Source: Lysinibacillus macroides (GTDB lineage: Bacteria; Bacillota; Bacilli; Bacillales_A; Planococcaceae). From it: a stretch of 64,000 bases of DNA. Positions 58,329 through 64,000 of the stretch are shown piece after piece (position 1 is the stretch's first letter; the number at the start of each line of letters is the position of its first letter). The translations under genes and the position numbers were made by a program. The stretch is taken from assembly GCF_001281525.1 (NCBI RefSeq), contig NZ_LGCI01000008.1, positions 256,072 to 320,071 of the forward strand, given 5' to 3'. The notes beneath the pieces were generated by a model, which ran no database searches, was not told where the DNA came from, and worked only from the letters and a program-made list of their open reading frames with translations.

Positions 58329-59234
58329 ATGAAGCGATTAGGGAGCTTAATAGGGATTATGCTATTGTCCATCATGTATTGGGCTCCATCTGTTTCTGCC
58401 CAAACAGAAAGTTATGTAGCGCTTGGCGATTCCTTAGCTGCTGGACAAACACCCTACCAACAAATTGATGCGGGCTATAGTGATTTAATTGCGATGAAAT
58501 TAAAGCGCTCAGGGCAATTAACAGCTTACACTAAGGAGCTTGCTTTTCCAGGTTTTACAACTGCAGATGTGTTGGAACGTATTCAATCGGAGGTAGCAAA
58601 GGAGCTATTAGCGGATGCCACATTAATTACCGTGTCAGCCGGTGCAAATGATTTATTGCGTTTGGTACAAGTGAATCCAAACGCTGGAACATTAGCCTTT
58701 TCCCAGCTTCAAACAGATTATGCTTTAAATATGGCGAGAAAAAATTGGATGGCGATTTTAGAGGAGCTAGCAGTGCGTGCACCAAGGGCAAAAATTTATG
58801 TGATGGGCTATTATTTTGCTTATCCAGCCGTTCATGCTACACAAAAAGAGGGTACAAATGCACAGTTGGTAAAGCTAAATACAATTTTGCAACAGCAAGC
58901 GGAGCATGCTGGAGCCGTGTATGTAGATGTTTATGATGCCTTTGGATTAAATGCTATAAATTATTTACCAAATCATACGGATGTGCATCCAAATATGGAA
59001 GGCTATCGGCAAATGGCAAATGCCTTTTTACAAGCATATAGTGGTAGTCACGCTTTGACTATTGCTCCAGCCGAATTACCTAAGCCGAACCCTTTATCCT
59101 TTGAGGAAATTTTAAGGCAACAAGCGTCTGTAGAAGCGGAGGAACAACAAGCACCCCCGCCACAACCTGCACGCACAGCATATCGTATTCAGGGTTTCCC
59201 TGGCTACATAGCTTTTATAGAAAATATTAAATAG
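58329..59234 (+). CDS. Secreted SGNH/GDSL esterase
   Basis: The 301-residue lipase/esterase has a signal peptide (residues 1-24, ending VSAQ), the GDSL block YVALGDSLAAGQ, block III SAGANDLL and catalytic DVHPN near residue 218-222. These supply Ser, Gly, Asn and His. The C-terminal 60 residues are Pro/Gln/Glu-rich. It probably removes acyl groups from wall polymers or lipids. GGAGGAG precedes the ATG. A terminator follows. Confidence 0.9.
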   Translation: MKRLGSLIGIMLLSIMYWAPSVSAQTESYVALGDSLAAGQTPYQQIDAGYSDLIAMKLKRSGQLTAYTKELAFPGFTTADVLERIQSEVAKELLADATLITVSAGANDLLRLVQVNPNAGTLAFSQLQTDYALNMARKNWMAILEELAVRAPRAKIYVMGYYFAYPAVHATQKEGTNAQLVKLNTILQQQAEHAGAVYVDVYDAFGLNAINYLPNHTDVHPNMEGYRQMANAFLQAYSGSHALTIAPAELPKPNPLSFEEILRQQASVEAEEQQAPPPQPARTAYRIQGFPGYIAFIENIK

Positions 59235-59240
59235 GCACGA

Positions 59241-59274
59241 TAAAAAGCATCTTATGTTATAGGATGCTTTTTAT
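59241..59274 (+). terminator. Terminator after the SGNH esterase gene
   Basis: AAAAAGCATC pairs perfectly with GATGCTTTTT around an 11-nt loop, with a T tail. Confidence 0.85.
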
Positions 59275-59276
59275 GG

Positions 59277-59420
59277 TGGATAGAGGTCAAAAAGTGGAGG
59301 ATAAATTTGAAGCGGCGATAGAATTGTAAGAAGTAGCAGGTAGAGCTCCAGAAGTGACGGATAAAATGAGCAAAGTAACAAATAGAACGCCCGAAATAAC
59401 GGATAGCACTAGATATGTCA
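59277..59420. repeat. Degenerate tandem repeat of about 22 bp
   Basis: Units of the form (A/G)AAGT(A/G)ACGGATA(G/A)A recur, for example GAAGTGACGGATAAAA, AAAGTAACAAATAGAAC and GAAATAACGGATAGCAC. In three frames no convincing protein is encoded. I have the impression that similar units occur in intergenic regions of other Lysinibacillus genomes, but cannot check that here. Confidence 0.6.
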
Positions 59421-59447
59421 TAATAAAAGAACAGGAGGTACAAAACA

Positions 59448-60605
59448 ATGAAAATATTTCATACGGCTGATTGGCATTTAGGAAAGCTTGTTCAAGGTGT
59501 CTATATGACAGAGGATCAACAGTATATTTTACAGCAATTTATACAAGCGATCGATGAGGAACAACCAGATGTGATTATAATTGCAGGTGATTTATATGAT
59601 CGTTCAATGCCTCCCATTGAGGCGGTCAATTTACTGAATGATGTTTTAGCAGAAATTATATTAGAGAAAGGGATTCCTGTGTTAGCTGTTGCAGGGAACC
59701 ATGATAGTGCAGGGCGTTTAAATTTTGGTAGTCGTTTAATGCGTAATAGTGGTTTATATATCAAGGGGCAATTTACAAAGGAGCATACACCTATTCTGAT
59801 CAATGATGACTATGGGGAGGTACATTTTCATCTTGTACCATATGCAGAGCCAGCAGCGATTCGTAGTATTTTAGGGGATGAAACAATCCGCTCCCATCAA
59901 GAGGCGATGCAAAAAATCATTGAGCATATTACTAAAGAAATGGATACAAGTAAACGTCATGTTTTTATTGGACATGCCTTTGTCACAAAGTATGGCGCAG
60001 AAGAAGCGAATACAAGTGATTCAGAGCGCCCACTATCAATAGGAGGCTCAGACTGCATAGATGCTGCTTTATTTAAGCCCTTTCACTATACAGCTCTTGG
60101 ACATTTACATAAGGCGCATTTTGTATTAAATGAAACGATCCGCTATGCAGGCTCACCATTAAAATATTCATTATCCGAGCATTTGCATGAAAAAGGCTTT
60201 TTAGTCATTGATTTAGATGAGCAGGGGAATTGCTCAGTAATGAAAAGAAAGCTTGTGCCACGAAGAGATTTACGTGTAGTGGAAGGACAATTAGAAGATT
60301 TATTAAAGCTACCACCAAGTGATGACTATATATTTGTAAGATTAACAGATACAGCGCCTGTTTCATCTCCAATGGAACGTATTCGTACGGTTTTTCCTTA
60401 TGCCATGCATATTGAGCGCAAAATAATACGGCAGGAAATCCCCCATGCAATACAGGCGATTGAAAGCGAAGAACGCCAGGATATTGATTTATTCCGTTCA
60501 TTTTTTACAGATATTATAGGGATACAGCCTGATGAGGATACGGAGCGTCTATTTACAGAAATGCTACAGGAATTACTAGATGAGGAGCGAGAAACAGTAA
60601 AATGA
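59448..60605 (+). CDS. sbcD: Exonuclease SbcCD subunit D
   Basis: The 385-residue Mre11-type nuclease has the phosphodiesterase motifs FHTADWHLGK, IIAGDLYDRS, VAGNHDSAGRL, IGHAFVTK and YTALGHLHKAH, which bind two manganese ions. With SbcC it cuts hairpins and processes DNA ends. AGGAGG precedes the ATG. The gene overlaps sbcC by four bases (ATGA). Confidence 0.97.
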   Translation: MKIFHTADWHLGKLVQGVYMTEDQQYILQQFIQAIDEEQPDVIIIAGDLYDRSMPPIEAVNLLNDVLAEIILEKGIPVLAVAGNHDSAGRLNFGSRLMRNSGLYIKGQFTKEHTPILINDDYGEVHFHLVPYAEPAAIRSILGDETIRSHQEAMQKIIEHITKEMDTSKRHVFIGHAFVTKYGAEEANTSDSERPLSIGGSDCIDAALFKPFHYTALGHLHKAHFVLNETIRYAGSPLKYSLSEHLHEKGFLVIDLDEQGNCSVMKRKLVPRRDLRVVEGQLEDLLKLPPSDDYIFVRLTDTAPVSSPMERIRTVFPYAMHIERKIIRQEIPHAIQAIESEERQDIDLFRSFFTDIIGIQPDEDTERLFTEMLQELLDEERETVK

Positions 60606-63600
60606 AGCCATTAAAGTTAACAATTACTGCATTCGGTCCATATAAAAATACAGAAGTAATTGATTTTCAGCAGTTGGGAGAGTACAGATTATTTGCAATT
60701 TCTGGCAAAACAGGTGCTGGGAAAACAACTATTTTTGATGCAATTTGTTATGCACTATATGGGGCAGGTAGTGGGGAAGACCGTCAAGATACAGCTTTGC
60801 TACGAAGCGGCTTTGCCGATGATGATATTTATACAGCTGTAGAACTGCTATTTGAAATGCATGGAAAAGTCTATCAAATATTGCGTCAGCCAGGGCATAT
60901 AAAGCAAAAAAATAAAACAGTGACAGGCAAGAAAATAGAGCTAGCACAAATAAAAGATGGCAAGCTGGATTATAGTATCGTTGAGAAGCAGCAAACGCTC
61001 GAGGTTGATAAAAAGCTGCAAGAAATTATCGGTTTAACAAAGGATCAATTTAGCCAAATTGTGATGCTGCCACAAGGAGAATTTCGCAAGCTACTAACAT
61101 CTGATTCTACTAATAAAGAAATTATTTTACGCAAAATCTTTAAAACAGATCGCTTCGGTATGATGACTAAAAAGCTTGATGCTAAACGCAAAGAGGTAGA
61201 AGGTGATCTTGAGCGTGCTAAACAATTAAAAGAACATCTGCTTGGTCAAATTGCTGGCGCTCTTCCACACCGTAACTCCTCTTTATTTGCACAGCTAGCT
61301 AACAATACGGAAAATATGCACCAGCTCAAGCAAGCACTTCAGGAGGAGCTAGTGTACTATACACAATGTATAGAAATTGAACAACAGCATTATCAGGAAG
61401 CCTATAAACGTCATCAACAAGAACAGGAAGCTTATCGCTTAGCTAAAACGTTAAATGAACAATTTAATGAACAGGCTCATCGTCAGCAACAGCTAGAAAT
61501 ATTGCTGAAGGAGCAGGACCTCTATCGTGCAAAGGAGCAAGAAATTACTTTAGCTGAACAGGCAGAGCGACTTGTACTGCTGGAACAACAATGTATGGAC
61601 TTACAGGCTGAACACCGTGTAAAAGAGCAAACGTATCAACAAGCGCAGGATAAACAGCAGCAAGCGATTAAACTACTGCAACAAGCACAGGAAAAATATG
61701 CAGTGGAGGAGGCAAAGGAAACTGAGCGCCAGCAAATTTTGCAGCAGGAATTACAGCTACAAGCATTATTACCAAAATTCGAAGCTTATGAAGACAATGT
61801 ACAGCAGCTACAAATTGCAGCACAATATGTTGAAACAGCAAAGCAAGCAGTAGCAGATAATCATGCGCTATTAGAGAAGGAGCGAGTGCAATTACAGCAG
61901 CTTTCACAAACCATCGAGCATCTTGAACAGCAGATTGAGCCCTATGAAGGCTATTTAGAGCAATTACCAAGGCTACGTGAGCAGGTCGCTTTAGTAAAGC
62001 AAGTTGAGAAATATACAAAGACAGTTGAGCTAGCCCAGCAGGACATGGACATTTTCAACACCCGCTATCAGCAAAGTAAACAAGCTCTTCAACAGATGGA
62101 GCAGCAATGGCTGACAAGTCAGGCTAGTATATTGGCTGAACAGCTAAAGGATGGAGAGCCTTGTCCTGTTTGTGGCAGTACAACCCATGCTCAAACAAAT
62201 CATCAGCAATTGGTGGTGATTGAATTAACGCAGGTAGAAGCATTACGAGCAAAGGCTTCTTCAGATGAGCGTATGTATTTAGAGAAAGAAGCATTTTTTA
62301 CTTCCACACAACAGCTTCTTCAGGAGGCGCAGCAGCAGCTAATAGCTAATTCAATAAAGCAGGAGGAGCAAGTAGAAATTGTTGCATCCTTACAGCATAT
62401 TGAGCAGGAGATTACAAACTTAAAAATTATTAATCAGCAGCTAGCAGATAAGCGACTGGAACTAAAAAATCAGCGTCATAAACTAGAGCAGCTACAGCAT
62501 AAGCAAGTAGAGCTAGAGCAATATTTAGCAGAGCATATGAAGGAATGGACAAAACTACAAGCGGTTGTAGAGGAGCAACACAAGCAAATTCCAGCAAATC
62601 TACCAACATTCCAGCAACTAAAGCAAGCACTTACGGATACCCGTCAAGAAAAAATGCAGCTTCAACAACGCTGGCAGGAGAGTCAGCAATATTTACAGAC
62701 AGCCAAGGAAGCTGCAAGTAATACAAATATCGCGGTAGAAATGGCGCAGCAAGCTGTTGAGGAAGCACAGCGAAAAATAACTGCTAAGCAAGAGCAATTT
62801 TCAGAAAGCATTCGGGAAGTAGGCTTTGCTAGTTATGTGGATTACAAGGCGGCTAAACGAAGCAGTATGGAGCTAGAGGCCCTACGTCAGGCATGTAGCG
62901 ATTATTTTTTACAAGTACACACTTTGAACATCCAAATTAAGGAGGGTGCTAAGCATCTTCAAGGAAAAGAGAAGCAGGATTTAGCGTCTATGGAGGCAAA
63001 GGTGGAAAGCTACCGTATTGCCTATGAAGAAGCCTTTACACGTCTGCAACAGCTAAGGGACTTTGCAAAATTGTGCCAAGCCTTTATGGAAAAGGTAGAG
63101 GAAGCAACAAAAGAGCTTCGTTCACTTGAGCAAGAGGCAGGACGAGTAAAGGAGCTCTATGGACTGTTAAATGGACAAAATTCGAAAAAGTTATCCTTTG
63201 AACGTTATATTCAAATTAATTATTTAGATAAAATTACAGAAGCGGCAAATATGCGCCTTTCTCATTTATCGAATGGTCAATTTGAGCTAAGACGCTCGGA
63301 TAGGCTTGAGAAGCATGCGAAGCAAAGCGGGCTTGGCTTAGATGTCTATGATGCTTATACAGATCAGTTACGAGATGTTAAAACATTATCAGGTGGAGAG
63401 AAGTTTAATGCTTCCTTAAGTCTCGCTTTGGGGATGGCTGATGTGATCCAAAGCTTCCAAGGCAATGTTCATATTGAAACAATGTTTATTGATGAGGGCT
63501 TTGGCTCACTTGATGAGGAGTCATTAAATAAAGCGATTGATACATTAATTGATTTACAAGATTCAGGCCGTATGATTGGCGTTATTTCGCACGTTCCTGA

Positions 63601-63682
63601 GTTAAAATCTGCTATGCCAGCAGTCTTACATGTTGAGAAAACATTAAATGGGCATAGCCAAACATATTTTGAAGTAAAGTAA
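60602..63682 (+). CDS. sbcC: Exonuclease SbcCD subunit C
   Basis: The 1026-residue Rad50-like SMC ATPase has Walker A in AISGKTGAGKTTIFDAICYALYG (about 34-56), a long Gln-rich coiled coil (about 180-860), the zinc hook CPVCGS in the middle (about residue 521) and the signature LSGGEKFNASLSLALGMADV with Walker B MFIDEGFGSLDEE near the C-terminus. It clamps DNA and controls the SbcD nuclease. The coding sequence is unusually rich in CAG/CAA glutamine codons across the coil. A terminator follows the stop. Confidence 0.97.
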   Translation: MKPLKLTITAFGPYKNTEVIDFQQLGEYRLFAISGKTGAGKTTIFDAICYALYGAGSGEDRQDTALLRSGFADDDIYTAVELLFEMHGKVYQILRQPGHIKQKNKTVTGKKIELAQIKDGKLDYSIVEKQQTLEVDKKLQEIIGLTKDQFSQIVMLPQGEFRKLLTSDSTNKEIILRKIFKTDRFGMMTKKLDAKRKEVEGDLERAKQLKEHLLGQIAGALPHRNSSLFAQLANNTENMHQLKQALQEELVYYTQCIEIEQQHYQEAYKRHQQEQEAYRLAKTLNEQFNEQAHRQQQLEILLKEQDLYRAKEQEITLAEQAERLVLLEQQCMDLQAEHRVKEQTYQQAQDKQQQAIKLLQQAQEKYAVEEAKETERQQILQQELQLQALLPKFEAYEDNVQQLQIAAQYVETAKQAVADNHALLEKERVQLQQLSQTIEHLEQQIEPYEGYLEQLPRLREQVALVKQVEKYTKTVELAQQDMDIFNTRYQQSKQALQQMEQQWLTSQASILAEQLKDGEPCPVCGSTTHAQTNHQQLVVIELTQVEALRAKASSDERMYLEKEAFFTSTQQLLQEAQQQLIANSIKQEEQVEIVASLQHIEQEITNLKIINQQLADKRLELKNQRHKLEQLQHKQVELEQYLAEHMKEWTKLQAVVEEQHKQIPANLPTFQQLKQALTDTRQEKMQLQQRWQESQQYLQTAKEAASNTNIAVEMAQQAVEEAQRKITAKQEQFSESIREVGFASYVDYKAAKRSSMELEALRQACSDYFLQVHTLNIQIKEGAKHLQGKEKQDLASMEAKVESYRIAYEEAFTRLQQLRDFAKLCQAFMEKVEEATKELRSLEQEAGRVKELYGLLNGQNSKKLSFERYIQINYLDKITEAANMRLSHLSNGQFELRRSDRLEKHAKQSGLGLDVYDAYTDQLRDVKTLSGGEKFNASLSLALGMADVIQSFQGNVHIETMFIDEGFGSLDEESLNKAIDTLIDLQDSGRMIGVISHVPELKSAMPAVLHVEKTLNGHSQTYFEVK

Positions 63683-63727
63683 TGAAAAAAGGGTGGCTCA
63701 AAATTCCTGAGCCCACCTTTTATTTTG
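63683..63727. terminator. Terminator between sbcC and a small convergent gene
   Basis: GGGTGGCTCA pairs with TGAGCCCACC (one bulge), with A and T runs on both sides. It should work in both directions. Confidence 0.78.
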
Positions 63728-63842
63728 TACGAGGCGGCGTTTTAGGCATTGTTCCTTTCTTTGAGGCCATGACTTTTTTTACAATAGGTATCACAATAGG
63801 TGCTAATTTTACTGCGGTTTTCACAACGTTCGATACTTTCAT
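63720..63842 (-). CDS. Small basic protein of 40 residues
   Basis: On the minus strand an ATG at 63842, after AAAGGAG, opens a 40-residue frame: MKVSNVVKTAVKLAPIVIPI, then VKKVMASKKGTMPKTPPRTK. A central hydrophobic stretch and a very basic C-terminus are visible. I recognise no family; it may be a short membrane-associated peptide. The strong site and sequence make it more than chance, but it needs support. Confidence 0.55.
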   Translation of the reverse strand: MKVSNVVKTAVKLAPIVIPIVKKVMASKKGTMPKTPPRTK

Positions 63843-63897
63843 TTAAAAACAGCTCCTTTTATTTTTATTACTACCTGTTTATTCTCCGATTAAAACA

Positions 63898-64000
63898 TTA
63901 ACGAATCACGCGAACGGCCTGTACAATATTCCAAATCACAATGCCAATTGATACGATGGTATAAATAGCAAACGATGTAAGCCAAATAATAAGAAACGTA
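63898..64000 (-). CDS. C-terminus of a membrane protein, partial
   Basis: The last 33 codons of a minus-strand frame enter from the right edge and end at TAA 63898. They encode hydrophobic sequence (TFLIIWLTSFAIYTIVSIG, IVIWNIVQAVRVIR), a membrane helix with a short basic tail. The rest lies outside the window, so no family can be given. Confidence 0.5.
   Translation of the reverse strand, partial: TFLIIWLTSFAIYTIVSIGIVIWNIVQAVRVIR

Overview
The window looks like a chromosomal segment of a low-GC, endospore-forming member of the Bacillaceae/Planococcaceae, most like Lysinibacillus. Evidence: an alpha/beta-type spore SASP with a sigma-G-like promoter, PrkA/YhbH/SpoVR, a LytH-type spore peptidase, a YkuD L,D-transpeptidase, a three-SLH surface protein, RNase J, and an ATP-grasp ligase overlapping an aspartate racemase, which fits the L-Lys-D-Asp peptidoglycan of Lysinibacillus. 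The genus assignment is an inference.

Region 1 (1-7.5 kb) is a defence island and insertion-sequence graveyard. It holds an OLD-type ATPase/TOPRIM nuclease cut by the window edge and overlapping a UvrD/Rep-type helicase (a Gabija-like, class 2 OLD pair). Next, on the opposite strand, is an AbiF/Abi_2 HEPN-type abortive-infection protein with two 95-bp direct repeats just beyond its stop codon. The repeats fold into the same two-hairpin structure, and their differences fall almost entirely in loops or preserve pairing, so they are best read as a duplicated small RNA, probably the AbiF-associated RNA. An IS630 element and a decayed IS5 element follow, then a MocR-type regulator remnant.

Region 2 (7.8-18.3 kb) has a thioredoxin-like gene, a broken MarR gene and a tRNA-Cys. 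These lead into a co-directional run in which every gene makes or uses a vitamin B6 cofactor: YggS-type PLP-binding protein, GlyA, HemL, SufS-type desulfurase, a PdxK kinase broken by two amber codons, SerC and an ArgD-like aminotransferase. A convergent LysR regulator closes the run. These pathways are normally unrelated and encoded elsewhere, so the only visible theme is PLP.

Region 3 (18.4-28.3 kb) has an IS110 remnant, an unknown coiled-coil protein, a DegV protein, a dCache chemoreceptor and a large SLH surface protein carrying five nearly identical 195-bp repeats.

Region 4 (28.3-51 kb) is core-like. It has a Dus enzyme, a GIY-YIG protein, a YceG-like/HtrA-like fusion protease, a SASP, small hypothetical genes, a chemoreceptor, LytH, the prkA-yhbH-spoVR operon (prkA probably starting at AUU), a radical SAM protein, an XRE regulator beside an orphan HsdS-like protein, an RNase J paralogue, YkuD, several small genes, a DUF305 protein, a protoglobin-MCP-CZB receptor and a phosphoesterase.

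Region 5 (51-64 kb) has an acyl-CoA synthetase, a C39-like lipoprotein, the D-aspartate ligase/racemase pair, a DEAD-box helicase, an M29 aminopeptidase, an SGNH esterase and sbcDC. A 40-residue basic ORF and a membrane-protein fragment lie at the right edge.
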